A model generated the notes under the pieces. It did no database searches and was not told the origin of the DNA. It was given only the letters and a program-made list of their open reading frames with translations. Position numbers and translations under genes: made by a program. Shown in pieces: positions 26,978 through 36,403 of a DNA stretch of 64,000 nt. The number at the start of each line of letters is the position of its first letter. Position 1 is the stretch's first letter. This DNA comes from JBBIRG01 sp964410965 (GTDB lineage Bacteria > CLD3 > SB21 > JBBIRG01). The stretch spans positions 1-64,000 of the forward strand of contig CAYPIY010000007.1 in NCBI GenBank assembly GCA_964410965.1, read 5' to 3'.

Positions 26978-29056
26978 TCATTCCTCGATCGACACCCTTA
27001 TCATTCTTTGGGTGGTTTTTGCTGAGTTGCGGTCAATAACCGAGACGTTCAGGTCATAATCGCCTGCCGGAATGTCTGAAATATCGATTCCGAGAGAATA
27101 GTTGTCAAACCGGCTGTTAGCGGTCACCAGAAAAGATTGTGAGACATCGGATTTTTGGTTTTTATTGAGCCATTCCTGGAGCTCGCCGAAAAGAGATCGG
27201 TTTTGGGAGGGCCGTAACCTTGTAGTGATTGAATAGTCGGCCTTTCCCTGCTGATTGAGCGTAAGATAGTAGATTTCAAAATACAGATAGACCGGTTTTC
27301 CCCGGTCCAGAGTTGTATCCATTTTAGGAATCAAAGAGGCCCTGTGTTGTGATGACGGAGTTTCGCATAAAACAATTTCGCTGATCGTCAGGGTATCCGA
27401 AGAATAGCTACTCAGTCTGGTATAACCCCGGTGCGTTGAGAGAAAACGCCGTAAGGGCCATTCAACTTCAACGGCATAAGGATGGCTGATCGTATCGGCC
27501 GGAACAGGGGAAAGCGGAAAAGCATTAAACAGCATGGTTCCGAATGAATTAAAGGACCGGCTGTTGAACCGGACTTCCCGCGACAGGATGGTTTTATAGA
27601 GTGTGTCCAGTAAAAATCCCCTGAACGTGATGCTGTCGCCGTGGTCCAGCTGAAGCCTGCAGGAAGAACTGTCGGTGGCAGTATAAAACCACAGGTCGGT
27701 TAACCCCTTGTCGGAACGGAACTGGTATGTTTTGGAATTCAAAGGTATTTCGGGATAGGGAAAATTGAATTTATCGGCTGACTCACGATAGGCGCTGGAT
27801 AACGTGATCATGGACCGGTTATCCAGCAAAAATTTACCGCTGGCGGCCTCGTCACGGAAATAAAAAGTGTGTCGGGGGTAAATCCATACTTCCCATCCTC
27901 CGAGAGTCCGGTCGTCCGGCTGAATACGGAATTGTTCCGGAGGTTTGCCGTAACGGATATAGATCATGCCTCGCTCTGTTTTCCATCCGTCGAGATTTTG
28001 AAAACGTACGCCGAAGCGCCAGTTCGCGTACGTGATGCGGTTATAGTGTTCCAGCTGGCGTTCATTATAGGGTGTGCCGTAAACAGGATCTTTCCGGTTC
28101 CAGAACCGTTCGATCCAGGGGACGCGGGTTTCATAATTCTGCTTTGCGGTTTTATAATCACCGGTCTGATCAGATTCGACGATGTAACCTATGGAATAGT
28201 ATCCCATAGCTTGGTTTTCATCCATCAGTTCGAGCGCGCGGCGGTAGTCCTGGTCGGCCTGCATGTATTGCCCGCCCGCATAATGCGCGAGGCCGGAAAG
28301 AGCGAAAGTCATGGCGTCCCGGGGATAAAGGGTTTTTAATTGATCAGCGAGCCTGATCATCATAGGATAAGATTTGATTTCATAATACAGCATGATTAGC
28401 CTCTGATGGGCTTCGAGATGCCTGAGGTTCAGCGTGATCGCTTTTTCATAATACGTGCCGGCTTCCTTAAATGACTGATGGGCATACTTGGAAAGATTCA
28501 GTTCGACGTGGTCATTAAGCGCTTGTTCTCCGCTGCCGGGGTTGCTTTTCATGTTGAGGTAACGGAGTCCCTCGAGTTCGCACGTATATCCCGCGTAATA
28601 ACATGCTTCAGCGAGACTAAGCGCGTGGGTAAGCTGGTCGGGAATATTGTTGATGAGTTTTTTCGATTCCCGCCGTGCGGCGTCGTGGTAACCCTGAGCG
28701 TTCAGGATCCTGATCAGTGTGATCCGAAAGGGAATGTTTTTCGGGCTGAGATCAATGGCTTTCCGGATCATATTGGCCGCATGACGCCGGGAATGGACCG
28801 TGTTTTTTTCAAGGTATCGTTGGGCGATTTCATTGAGGATGTCAGGATATTCGGGATGGCCTTTGGAAAAAGACTCCAGGGAATCAAGAGTCAGGGTTTT
28901 ATACTGAATAGAAGCCTGCGGATAAAGAATTCCTGAACAAATAAAAAGAATTAAGCCGATAAACCGGATCCGGCCCGTTATGAATGACAAACCGGAAAGC
29001 TTATTCCTGTCATAATGAAGAATATTCTTGGAAAAATACATCTGATGGGTTGACAA
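26978..29056 (-). CDS. TPR protein with C-terminal GWxTD-type domain
   Basis: 692 residues. An N-terminal signal or anchor lies at about 28-46 ('RFIGLILFICSGILYPQA'). Residues about 50-330 form tetratricopeptide-like repeats, for example 'AGTYYEKAITLNLRHLEAHQ' and 'QADQDYRRALELMDENQAMG'. From about 340 comes the GWxTD domain: 'RITYANWRFGVRF', then 'GWKTERGMIYIRYGKP' and 'WEVWIYP..TFYFRDEA'. The last ~250 residues are beta-rich, ending in 'DLNVSVIDRNSAKTTQRMIR'. The motif is GWKTE here, not GWxTD. The family is typical of FCB bacteria and has no known function. A second member lies at 49387-50730. Confidence 0.85.
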   Translation of the reverse strand: MSTHQMYFSKNILHYDRNKLSGLSFITGRIRFIGLILFICSGILYPQASIQYKTLTLDSLESFSKGHPEYPDILNEIAQRYLEKNTVHSRRHAANMIRKAIDLSPKNIPFRITLIRILNAQGYHDAARRESKKLINNIPDQLTHALSLAEACYYAGYTCELEGLRYLNMKSNPGSGEQALNDHVELNLSKYAHQSFKEAGTYYEKAITLNLRHLEAHQRLIMLYYEIKSYPMMIRLADQLKTLYPRDAMTFALSGLAHYAGGQYMQADQDYRRALELMDENQAMGYYSIGYIVESDQTGDYKTAKQNYETRVPWIERFWNRKDPVYGTPYNERQLEHYNRITYANWRFGVRFQNLDGWKTERGMIYIRYGKPPEQFRIQPDDRTLGGWEVWIYPRHTFYFRDEAASGKFLLDNRSMITLSSAYRESADKFNFPYPEIPLNSKTYQFRSDKGLTDLWFYTATDSSSCRLQLDHGDSITFRGFLLDTLYKTILSREVRFNSRSFNSFGTMLFNAFPLSPVPADTISHPYAVEVEWPLRRFLSTHRGYTRLSSYSSDTLTISEIVLCETPSSQHRASLIPKMDTTLDRGKPVYLYFEIYYLTLNQQGKADYSITTRLRPSQNRSLFGELQEWLNKNQKSDVSQSFLVTANSRFDNYSLGIDISDIPAGDYDLNVSVIDRNSAKTTQRMIRVSIEE

Positions 29057-29186
29057 CTTTCTCTCCGATAGAACGGCCAGAACGATGATTGGCGTATATA
29101 TTAAATCTGTTTATGAAAACCCGAACATGACAATGAAATTCATCGGTTTGTAATTACCCTGACATCCGGCAATCTGAAAGCGGATA

Positions 29187-29888
29187 TCAGGCGTTCAGAA
29201 GAAAATCGAGTTTGGACATGACCGGGACTTCCTCGGGTTCCTGGTTTTTCCTGAATATCCGGGCGCCTTTCAGGCCTTTCAGTGTGATGATTTGGTTTTC
29301 AATTCTAAGATACGTTCCTTCCCGGAGACCGACAACGACCGTATCATTCATCTCGTGGAATTCCCTGATTCGTTGTTCCCGCGTCTCGCCCATATGCATG
29401 GACCCCGGATCGGGATCGATATAATGCGGATTGATGTTGAAGGGTACAAGCTGCAGCGCCTCGAATGACGGCGGATAAGTGATCGGCATGTCGTTGGTGG
29501 TTTGGATGGAGACCGTGGCGACGTTCGTGCCGGCGCTGGCGCCGATATAGGGCATACCCTGCCTGACGCGCTCCCGGATCAGCGGGATGATGTCAAATTC
29601 ATACAGGAGCTTGAGCAGCCGGAATGTGTTTCCTCCGCCGATGTGTATGGCTTCGGATTCCCGGACTGCGGTTTTGGGATCGGCGTATTCCTGTATGCCT
29701 TTGACGGTAATGCTCATTTGCGCGTACCGGCTGCGCGTTTTCTCGACATATCCGTTCCAGTCATGAAGGGCATAGGGAATGAATGTGATCGTCTTGATGG
29801 TTCCGAGAAAGTCTCTGATTTCATCGGCGCAGTGGTCAAGGTAATTTCCGCCGAAATTCGTCGAATTACTGATCAGCAATAAGCGCAT
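29187..29888 (-). CDS. pepE: Dipeptidase E (alpha-aspartyl dipeptidase) family serine peptidase
   Basis: 233 residues from the ATG at 29888, preceded by CAGGAG. PepE cleaves N-terminal aspartyl dipeptides and belongs to peptidase family S51, related to cyanophycinase. The class I amidotransferase-like fold is seen with 'AIHIGGGNTFRLLKLLYE', the nucleophile elbow 'YIGASAGTNVA' (Ser in GASAG), and 'FNINPHYIDPDPGS' contributing the His. The C-terminus has the usual 'VVGLREGTYLRIENQ'. It stands alone, divergent from tsaE. Confidence 0.9.
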   Translation of the reverse strand: MRLLLISNSTNFGGNYLDHCADEIRDFLGTIKTITFIPYALHDWNGYVEKTRSRYAQMSITVKGIQEYADPKTAVRESEAIHIGGGNTFRLLKLLYEFDIIPLIRERVRQGMPYIGASAGTNVATVSIQTTNDMPITYPPSFEALQLVPFNINPHYIDPDPGSMHMGETREQRIREFHEMNDTVVVGLREGTYLRIENQIITLKGLKGARIFRKNQEPEEVPVMSKLDFLLNA

Positions 29889-30078
29889 CGGGAGCTCCTG
29901 AAAAAAGTGAAACATGATTCATCAGGAAAAAATCTAAACAATCAAAGCGAATTTATCAAGACAAACCGGAGTAACGCAATTCCCTTTACCGTCTGAACGG
30001 TTTTTGCGCCCGCAGAGAACATCGGATCCGGTCCTTCAGTTCAGATTTTTCTTGAAACACCCTGAAAATATTTGTAGA

Positions 30079-30555
30079 ATGGCCGAGATGAATGCCCTAA
30101 AACAGACAGAAACAATTAAAACCTTTTCAGAGCAGGAAACGCTTGCCGCCGGACAAAGATTTTCGGAAAACCTGAAACCGGGCGACATTGTTCTTTTTTT
30201 CGGGGGCCTTGGATGCGGAAAAACGGTCATGATCAAGGGAATATGCGCGGGTCTCGGTGTTTCACCGGAAACCGTCAACAGTCCTACCTTTGTCCTCCTG
30301 AACCAGTATCAGGGACGCATTGACAGGCCGGTGAACATCCATCATTTTGATTTCTACCGCCTCGCAAACCTTCGTGAAATCGGCGAAACCGGATTTCACG
30401 AGTTCTGCGGCGACCCGGATACAGTCTGCCTTGCCGAGTGGGCCGAACGACTGGAGGAAAACCTGCCCGAACAATACTGGCGCATCAGCCTGGCCGTGAA
30501 CGATGACGGCGCAAGGACCGTTGAAATCCGTACTATGACAACATCAACTGCATGA
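30079..30555 (+). CDS. tsaE: tRNA threonylcarbamoyladenosine biosynthesis ATPase TsaE
   Basis: About 158 residues from the ATG at 30079 (30088 is also possible; the frame is open to 30004 without added homology). TsaE is the ATPase of the TsaBDE complex that transfers the threonylcarbamoyl group to A37 of tRNA. Seen are the P-loop GGLGCGKT, 'VNSPTFVLLNQYQ', 'IHHFDFYRL' (Walker B-like Asp) and 'VCLAEWAERLEENLPE', all standard. tsaB follows seven bases after the stop. Confidence 0.95.
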   Translation: MAEMNALKQTETIKTFSEQETLAAGQRFSENLKPGDIVLFFGGLGCGKTVMIKGICAGLGVSPETVNSPTFVLLNQYQGRIDRPVNIHHFDFYRLANLREIGETGFHEFCGDPDTVCLAEWAERLEENLPEQYWRISLAVNDDGARTVEIRTMTTSTA

Positions 30556-30562
30556 GTATACG

Positions 30563-31264
30563 ATGAACAGTTTGAATCCATCCCGTCCGAATCCTGCCCA
30601 TTTCCTGTGCATCGATACATCAGGAGACGAATGCCAGGCCGGCGTCGCCGTAAGTAACATCGGAAAGATTTCCGTTTTATCCCGGACATCGGTCAGAAAC
30701 CGTCGTACGCATTCCGAAAAACTGATCGGACTGATCGGTCATGTTCTGGAACATGCCGGACTCGGAAAGGAAAACCTGAACGCGGCCGCGGTATCCATCG
30801 GGCCGGGTTCTTTCACGGGTCTTCGGATCGGCCTGTCCGTCGCGAAAGGACTGGCGCTGGGTTTAGGCATTCCGGTCATACCCGTATCCACGCATGACGC
30901 GATCGCGTATCCCTTCCGGACATTTTCCCTGCCCGTATTGGTCCTTACGGCCGCGAAAAAAAACGAATGGTTCGTGACCCGGTACGGGGACGGCGAACGA
31001 TCCCAAACGTCCGTACTCTCCGTAAATCAGTGGCTCCGGATGCTGGATCCCCGGACAGTCATCCTTTGCGACGACAGGGAAACCGTCCTTTGCAATATCC
31101 CGGCTGAATTGCAAAACACCGTTCTTATCCCCGGCCTGACATCCCCGTGCCCGGATATCGGATCCATCGGGTGTATCGCGGCTGAACTCTATCCGGACTG
31201 GAAAGACCGGAATTCCGACGAACTTGTGCCGGACTATATCCTGCCATTCCTGGGAAAAATGTGA
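30563..31264 (+). CDS. tsaB: tRNA threonylcarbamoyladenosine biosynthesis protein TsaB
   Basis: 233 residues of the ASKHA fold, a catalytically inactive paralogue of TsaD that scaffolds the t6A complex. Diagnostic segments are 'FLCIDTSGDECQAGVAV', 'RTHSEKLIGLI', and 'VSIGPGSFTGLRIGLSVAKG'. The C-terminus ends 'LVPDYIL', as many TsaB proteins do. It lies between tsaE and rimI; this three-gene order is common in bacteria. Confidence 0.95.
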   Translation: MNSLNPSRPNPAHFLCIDTSGDECQAGVAVSNIGKISVLSRTSVRNRRTHSEKLIGLIGHVLEHAGLGKENLNAAAVSIGPGSFTGLRIGLSVAKGLALGLGIPVIPVSTHDAIAYPFRTFSLPVLVLTAAKKNEWFVTRYGDGERSQTSVLSVNQWLRMLDPRTVILCDDRETVLCNIPAELQNTVLIPGLTSPCPDIGSIGCIAAELYPDWKDRNSDELVPDYILPFLGKM

Positions 31265-31265
31265 C

Positions 31266-31763
31266 ATGAACGGGCTTCCTGATTTTTCTTCCGGTCAGCT
31301 GAACATCCGCCCGATGGTGCATGACGATATCCACGATGTGATGCTGATTGAAGTCTCATCCTTCGCCTCTCCCTGGGGCCGGCAGCATTTTCTCGATGAA
31401 CTGGCCAATCCCGATATTTCCATTCCGCTGGTGGCGGAATACGGTAAAAAAATCATTGCGTATGCCGTTTTATGGATTATATTAGATGAGTGTCACTTGG
31501 CCAACATCGCCGTCAGTCCCGATTACCGGAAAAAGGGTATTGCGGGTTTTTTTTTGGGACATATCCGTCAGAAGGCGCTGGAAAAAAAATGCACAAGGAT
31601 CATGCTCGAAGTACGAAAATCAAATCATGACGCGATCCGGCTGTACGAACGTTTCCATTTTTACAGGGTGGGCGTCCGGAAGCATTACTACCATGACGGG
31701 TTCATGCAGACTGAGGACGCGATACTGATGGATCTGGATTTAATGAAAGAGGCCGGACAATGA
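31266..31763 (+). CDS. rimI: Ribosomal protein alanine N-acetyltransferase RimI-like (GNAT)
   Basis: 165 residues from the ATG at 31266, two bases after the tsaB stop. It acetylates the N-terminus of ribosomal protein S18 in model bacteria. The GNAT fold is visible: 'IEVSSFASPWGRQHFLDEL', 'HLANIAVSPDYRKKGIAGFF' with the acetyl-CoA loop (R-K-K-G-I-A), and 'LEVRKSNHDAIRLYERFHFY'. The acetyl-CoA loop is slightly altered from the usual RGxGxG/A. Overlap with accD by four bases implies coupled translation. Confidence 0.9.
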   Translation: MNGLPDFSSGQLNIRPMVHDDIHDVMLIEVSSFASPWGRQHFLDELANPDISIPLVAEYGKKIIAYAVLWIILDECHLANIAVSPDYRKKGIAGFFLGHIRQKALEKKCTRIMLEVRKSNHDAIRLYERFHFYRVGVRKHYYHDGFMQTEDAILMDLDLMKEAGQ

Positions 31764-32614
31764 GCTGGTACAAGCGTCAGGCGGATCAGCCGGTTACAGA
31801 AACCGGGAAGAAAGAGCTGCCGAGGGTCTGGGTCAAGTGCGATGAATGCGGGGAAATGCTTTTTAAAAAGGACCTTGCCGCGAACGCGCAAGTCTGCCTG
31901 AAGTGCGGGCATCATTTCAGGATCAGCGCGAAAAAATACATTGAGCTTCTGACGGACCCGGGAACCTTTGAACCCCTGAATGTGGGAATGGTGTCCGTGG
32001 ACCCGTTATCGTTTACGGATACAAAACCCTATCCGGACCGGCTGAAAGCGACCATCGCGAAGACAGGCCTGAAAGACGCTGTCCAGACAGGTTCCGGGAG
32101 ACTGCACGGGCGGCGGATCGTACTTGCGGTCATGGATTTCGGATTCATCGGCGGAAGCATGGGATCGGTGGTGGGCGAGAAAATATCCCGGGCGGCGGAT
32201 AAGGCCCTCGAACTGAAATGCCCGCTGATTATTCTTTCGGCCTCAGGCGGGGCTAGAATGATGGAAGGCGCCCTCTCCCTGATGCAGATGGCCAAAACCA
32301 GCGCAAAACTGGCGCTGCTGAAAGAAGCCCGTTTGCCCTATTTTTCCATCATGACCGATCCGACCACGGGCGGGGTAACAGCAAGTTTCGCGATGCTGGG
32401 CGACCTGAACATCGCCGAACCCGGAGCGCTGATAGGATTCGCCGGACCGCGGGTCATCAAGGAAGCCACCGGAAAAGACCTTCCCCCGGGATTCCAGCGC
32501 GCGGAATTCCTTCTCGACCACGGCTTCATCGACCTGATCGTGCCGAGAAAAGAACTGAAAGACACGCTCGGAAAACTGATGCCATTTTTTGACTCCTATA
32601 CGGCGAAAAATTAA
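31760..32614 (+). CDS. accD: Acetyl-CoA carboxylase carboxyltransferase subunit beta
   Basis: AccD pairs with AccA to transfer CO2 from carboxybiotin to acetyl-CoA, the committed step of fatty-acid synthesis. The 284 residues begin with the zinc ribbon (CDECGEML, then CLKCGHHF). The crotonase-like core shows 'VMDFGFIGGSMGSVVGEK', 'ASGGARMMEGALSLMQMAKT' and 'SIMTDPTTGGVTASFAMLGD'. The length is normal. accA is not in the window. Confidence 0.97.
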   Translation: MSWYKRQADQPVTETGKKELPRVWVKCDECGEMLFKKDLAANAQVCLKCGHHFRISAKKYIELLTDPGTFEPLNVGMVSVDPLSFTDTKPYPDRLKATIAKTGLKDAVQTGSGRLHGRRIVLAVMDFGFIGGSMGSVVGEKISRAADKALELKCPLIILSASGGARMMEGALSLMQMAKTSAKLALLKEARLPYFSIMTDPTTGGVTASFAMLGDLNIAEPGALIGFAGPRVIKEATGKDLPPGFQRAEFLLDHGFIDLIVPRKELKDTLGKLMPFFDSYTAKN

Positions 32615-32655
32615 CGATCAAAATACACCAACACGATTATGAACAGGATTCAGGC

Positions 32656-33420
32656 ATGAAACACATTTTACTCACCAATGACGACGGGATTGATTCCAGC
32701 GGCTTGTTCGCGCTGTACAAGGAACTGACGAAACTCGGGGAGGTAACGGTGGTGGCCCCGCACGTGGAACGCAGCGCCGTAGGACACGCCATCACCATGA
32801 ACGAACCGATCCGGGTGATCGAGTTTTTCCGGCCCGACAAGTTCCACGGCTTCGCGATCTCCGGCACACCGGCGGACTGCGTCAAGATCGCCATCAAGAA
32901 ACTGATGCGCAAAAAACCGGACATTATCGTCTCCGGCGTGAACCACGGTTCCAACACCGCGACCAACGTGCTGTATTCCGGTACGGTATCCGCGGCGACC
33001 GAAGGCGTGATCATGGGCATCCCGGCGATCGCTTCTTCACTGACCAGCCACGACCTCAAAGCCAACATGGATTTCGCCGCCGAATTCACCGCGAAAACCG
33101 CATCGCAGGTCCTGAAAAACGGACTTCCGAAAGACACCCTGCTGAACATCAATGTCCCGGCCCTCGAAAAATCGCACATCAAGGGCGTCGAAATCTCACG
33201 CCAGGGAAAAGGACGGTACGAGGAATTCTTCGAACAGCGGTTCGACCTCAGCGGACGCGCCTATTACTGGCTCACCGGAAAGAAAATGAACCTCGATACC
33301 GAGGACGATATCGACGATGTCGCGGTCGCACGGGGGAAAGTCGCGATCACACCCATTCATATCGACATGACCAACTACCAGTTCCTCGAGGAACTCAAAA
33401 AATGGGATATCGGGATTTAA
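32656..33420 (+). CDS. surE: 5'/3'-nucleotidase SurE
   Basis: A 254-residue metal-dependent nucleotidase that dephosphorylates nucleoside monophosphates and may act in stationary-phase survival. Visible are LLTNDDGIDSSGL (metal-binding Asp-Asp), 'VAPHVERSAVGHAIT', 'SGTPADCVKIA', and 'VSGVNHGSNTATNVLYSGTV'. The C-terminal part is typical. It follows accD after 41 bases and is the last gene of this plus-strand run, facing the FISUMP operon. Confidence 0.95.
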   Translation: MKHILLTNDDGIDSSGLFALYKELTKLGEVTVVAPHVERSAVGHAITMNEPIRVIEFFRPDKFHGFAISGTPADCVKIAIKKLMRKKPDIIVSGVNHGSNTATNVLYSGTVSAATEGVIMGIPAIASSLTSHDLKANMDFAAEFTAKTASQVLKNGLPKDTLLNINVPALEKSHIKGVEISRQGKGRYEEFFEQRFDLSGRAYYWLTGKKMNLDTEDDIDDVAVARGKVAITPIHIDMTNYQFLEELKKWDIGI

Positions 33421-33443
33421 TTTTCAGATAGCGCCAAAATAAT

Positions 33444-33469
33444 TCAGGCTGTTAATTGTTTCAGCCTGA
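33444..33469 (-). terminator. Probable intrinsic terminator of the FISUMP lipoprotein operon
   Basis: TCAGGCTG and CAGCCTGA form an 8-bp perfect stem with a 10-base loop. On the minus strand the stem is followed by ATTATTTT, a weak U-tract, 18 bases past the stop of the last lipoprotein gene. On the plus strand it is followed by CCGCCGG, so it works less well for surE. Confidence 0.6.
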
Positions 33470-33486
33470 CCGCCGGATACTGAATT

Positions 33487-34950
33487 TCAGTCCTTAATAC
33501 ACCGGACATTCAGCAGGGCGCCTTTTCCCCAGTTATCATAAATAAACACATTATTGTATCCCACCCAGCTGCCGAAACACCATGCGAGATCCCCAGCGGA
33601 TGCATCGGAGGACCAGTAATAGGCATCGTACCCGAGGTATGCCCATCCGGGCCCAAGGCCGTAGTGCTGCAGGTTGAATCCCGTTGAACCGCCGGGCATC
33701 ATCGCGTAATACGGATTCGCACCCGACGCGCTGAGATAATCGATAAGAAGCTGCCATTCTGCCTTACTTGGCAGATGCCATCCCGGCGGCGCTACCTGTT
33801 TAGCCAGCGCCCAGGTATAATAGCGCCCGAATTTTTTATTGCCCGCGCTGTTCTGATAATACGCCGATCCCGTTCCGTTCAGCGTATCATAATCCAGGTT
33901 TGTGGCCATCCACACCTGCGAACCGATGGTCACATAATTGTATATCCTTCCGTCACGGGGATCGGTAAATGTATTGGCCGGGATGATGAACCGGACGGCA
34001 TTGGAATAACCCGAATAACGACCCGGTGCGAGGGCCCTTACCCTGTACCAGTATTCACCCTTCTCGGACAGGGTGTCACGGTATGACGTCACTCCGGCTG
34101 CGACCGTTCCGATTTCAGCGAAATTTCCCTGACCCATTCTTCTTTCCACCGCATAGCCGCTTTCCTCAAGGCTGTTGTCGTTCCAGAGGATCAGGCAGCC
34201 GTAAATGGTTGAATCCTGAACGTGAAGGCCGGTCGGGCTTCCGAGACCCGAATAATAAAAAGGCTGGATGACAAGGGGGGACTGCCGAGACCCTTTAAAC
34301 GCGGTTATGCGGTAATTCAGCGTCAATGGATTTGCCGGCTGAACCGGTATGCCCTGGTCAAAATAGTATTCCTGGTCAAAAGAAAGGGTCGCGATCAGGG
34401 CAAATCCGACGCCTGTATCCCTTTCAATCCTGTAACCTTCCTCGACCCGGCTCTTGTCGGTCCATCTCAATTCAATACCCAGGTTTTCTACGGAATTGAT
34501 CAGTAATGATTCCGGCGGATATAAAATCTGACTGATATAGTTATACGAAAGCTCATTGGACAGGCCCGTTGTGAAATCATTTTTCCGGATATGAAAGCGG
34601 TAGGTGTATAATTTGTCAGATTCCTTATCGATGCTTGAATCGATAATCAGGGACAACCCTTGCCTCCTGAAAGTCACGGGCATATAAATGCCGCTTCCAG
34701 CGCGGCGTTCCAGTATGATCTCGCATTTCCCGCTGTATTCCCGGTCCAGTTCCAGTTCAATGTTATAATTTGCGTCGACTGAAATATTCAGTATTTCTTG
34801 ATCGCCTGAAATATCATCATCGGTTTTTGCGGGATGATCCGCGAAATCATGGCACGCCGGGATGATGAAAATAGCTGCAGCGAAAGCCGAAAAAAAACGG
34901 ATGGACGGAAAACGTTTGCCAATTAAAATATTTGTAAAAATCAGCATCAT
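33487..34950 (-). CDS. Lipoprotein with fibronectin-III-like modules and C-terminal FISUMP domain (paralogue A)
   Basis: 487 residues. The signal sequence ends IIPAC (Cys33), followed by the shared motif CHDFADHP. The middle contains repeated fibronectin-III-like modules ('LGIELRWTDKSRVEEGYRIE', 'CLILWNDNSLEESGYAVERR', 'YWYRVRALAPGRYSGYSN'). From about residue 330 the FISUMP domain runs 'FTDPRDGRIYNYVTIGSQVW', 'GRYYTWALAKQVAPPGWHLP', and ends 'LNVRCIKD'. It is the last of three tandem paralogues, three bases after paralogue B. The location is inferred to be outer membrane or cell surface. The function of FISUMP is unknown. Confidence 0.88.
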   Translation of the reverse strand: MMLIFTNILIGKRFPSIRFFSAFAAAIFIIPACHDFADHPAKTDDDISGDQEILNISVDANYNIELELDREYSGKCEIILERRAGSGIYMPVTFRRQGLSLIIDSSIDKESDKLYTYRFHIRKNDFTTGLSNELSYNYISQILYPPESLLINSVENLGIELRWTDKSRVEEGYRIERDTGVGFALIATLSFDQEYYFDQGIPVQPANPLTLNYRITAFKGSRQSPLVIQPFYYSGLGSPTGLHVQDSTIYGCLILWNDNSLEESGYAVERRMGQGNFAEIGTVAAGVTSYRDTLSEKGEYWYRVRALAPGRYSGYSNAVRFIIPANTFTDPRDGRIYNYVTIGSQVWMATNLDYDTLNGTGSAYYQNSAGNKKFGRYYTWALAKQVAPPGWHLPSKAEWQLLIDYLSASGANPYYAMMPGGSTGFNLQHYGLGPGWAYLGYDAYYWSSDASAGDLAWCFGSWVGYNNVFIYDNWGKGALLNVRCIKD

Positions 34951-34953
34951 CCC

Positions 34954-36393
34954 CTAATCCTTTATGCAGCGGACATTATATGCGATGACTTCTAAATAAC
35001 AATCTGTGCCCACCAACCCTGTTTGCCCGGATCTGAAAAATTCCATAAAACACCCCTGATTTGACGTCCACATCCCTCCCGTTTCCCAACCTGGGTTGTG
35101 TAAACCCCCGAATCTTCCGTATTCATTGCGGCGGCCTGCCGGGATAAAATCAAATCCGGACGATCCCCCTCTGACAAGGCTTTGAAATGCCGCAGAAGTA
35201 TTGTTGTTGAAGTAAATCAATAACGCACTGATTTCATCCATACTGGGAAGATGCCATCCGGGAGGCGCTGCTTTGCGTGCCGTGTACCAGTTATAATATC
35301 GTCCAAGTGAATCATAGGCCGCAGAATCATTATAATACCAGGATCCGGTTCCGTTGGCTGTATCATAGTTCAGGTTTTCCGCCATCCAGACCTGATTGCC
35401 GATCGTCACCAATTTATAAAATTTCCCGTCCCGTCGGTCCATGAACTTTTTTTCATGATAATGGAAAACGGCCTCATTGGAATAACTCGAAAACATCGTC
35501 CCTGACAGGGCCCGGACACGATAGTGATAATCCCCCGGATAATCCAGCGTATCGGTAAAAACTGTATCACCGGGCGGCAGGAGCCTGATTTGAGAAAAGG
35601 CATTCCCTCCCGTTTTTCTTTCGATCTCGTAACCGGTTTCCAGGAAGGAATTATCCTTCCAGCTGAGCGCGCATATGTAAAAGGACGGCTGTGTGATGCG
35701 CAGTTGCGAAGGGCCTCCGATCCCCCAGCTGGATACCTGGAAAAGGACCGGAATGCTTTGTTTGCTGCCCCTGTACGCGGTCAGGCGGTATGTGCAGGAT
35801 ACCGGAGCCAACGGCTGAATGATCACGGTGCTGTCGAAAAAGTATTCCGAGTTCGCGCCGAGCCGGGCAATTTCCCTGTAATAGGCGCCGTCATTCCGTT
35901 CAAGAATGTATCCGTCTTCCGTGCGGCTATGGTCGGTCCAGTGAACCTCTATCCCCTGATTTTCCCGTGTAACGACATACAGGTCCGAAGGCCGGTTCAG
36001 TGTCTGGCTCTTGTAATAGTAGGAATATTCGTTTGAGTATCCGGTCTGGTAGCCGTTCTTGAATACCCTGTATCTGTACACGCAGATCCGGCTTGCCTCC
36101 TTGTCAATGGCCGTATCGGTGATTTGGTATGAGTCATCGGTCCTGAAAGGAATGACCGCGAATGCGCTGTCCCCGTCCTGCCGCTCCACCCTGAGTTCAC
36201 AGTCCGGACCGTACCGGTCTTCAAGCCACAGCACGGGTTCGTAGCTGTCATTTACCGTGATGTCCGCGATCCCCGGATCGCCGAGCTCTTCGTCCGTCTT
36301 CATTGGGTGTTCCGAGAAATCATGGCAGGAACCGGCTAAAAGGAAAATTAGAAATACAAGATAATTTCGCTTCTTAAACATATAAATACTCAT
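34954..36393 (-). CDS. Lipoprotein with fibronectin-III-like modules and C-terminal FISUMP domain (paralogue B)
   Basis: 479 residues, with a lipoprotein signal ending LLAGSC (Cys23) and the motif CHDFSEHP. An alternative start lies four residues in (36381). The Fn3-like modules include 'QGIEVHWTDHSRTEDGYILE' and 'ICALSWKDNSFLETGYEIER'. The FISUMP domain starts near 'FMDRRDGKFYKLVTIGNQVW' and ends 'YNVRCIKD'. The region just before the end is the part that differs most from paralogues A and C. It lies 10 bases after paralogue C. Confidence 0.88.
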   Translation of the reverse strand: MSIYMFKKRNYLVFLIFLLAGSCHDFSEHPMKTDEELGDPGIADITVNDSYEPVLWLEDRYGPDCELRVERQDGDSAFAVIPFRTDDSYQITDTAIDKEASRICVYRYRVFKNGYQTGYSNEYSYYYKSQTLNRPSDLYVVTRENQGIEVHWTDHSRTEDGYILERNDGAYYREIARLGANSEYFFDSTVIIQPLAPVSCTYRLTAYRGSKQSIPVLFQVSSWGIGGPSQLRITQPSFYICALSWKDNSFLETGYEIERKTGGNAFSQIRLLPPGDTVFTDTLDYPGDYHYRVRALSGTMFSSYSNEAVFHYHEKKFMDRRDGKFYKLVTIGNQVWMAENLNYDTANGTGSWYYNDSAAYDSLGRYYNWYTARKAAPPGWHLPSMDEISALLIYFNNNTSAAFQSLVRGGSSGFDFIPAGRRNEYGRFGGLHNPGWETGGMWTSNQGCFMEFFRSGQTGLVGTDCYLEVIAYNVRCIKD

Positions 36394-36403
36394 AGTTCAG
36401 CGG

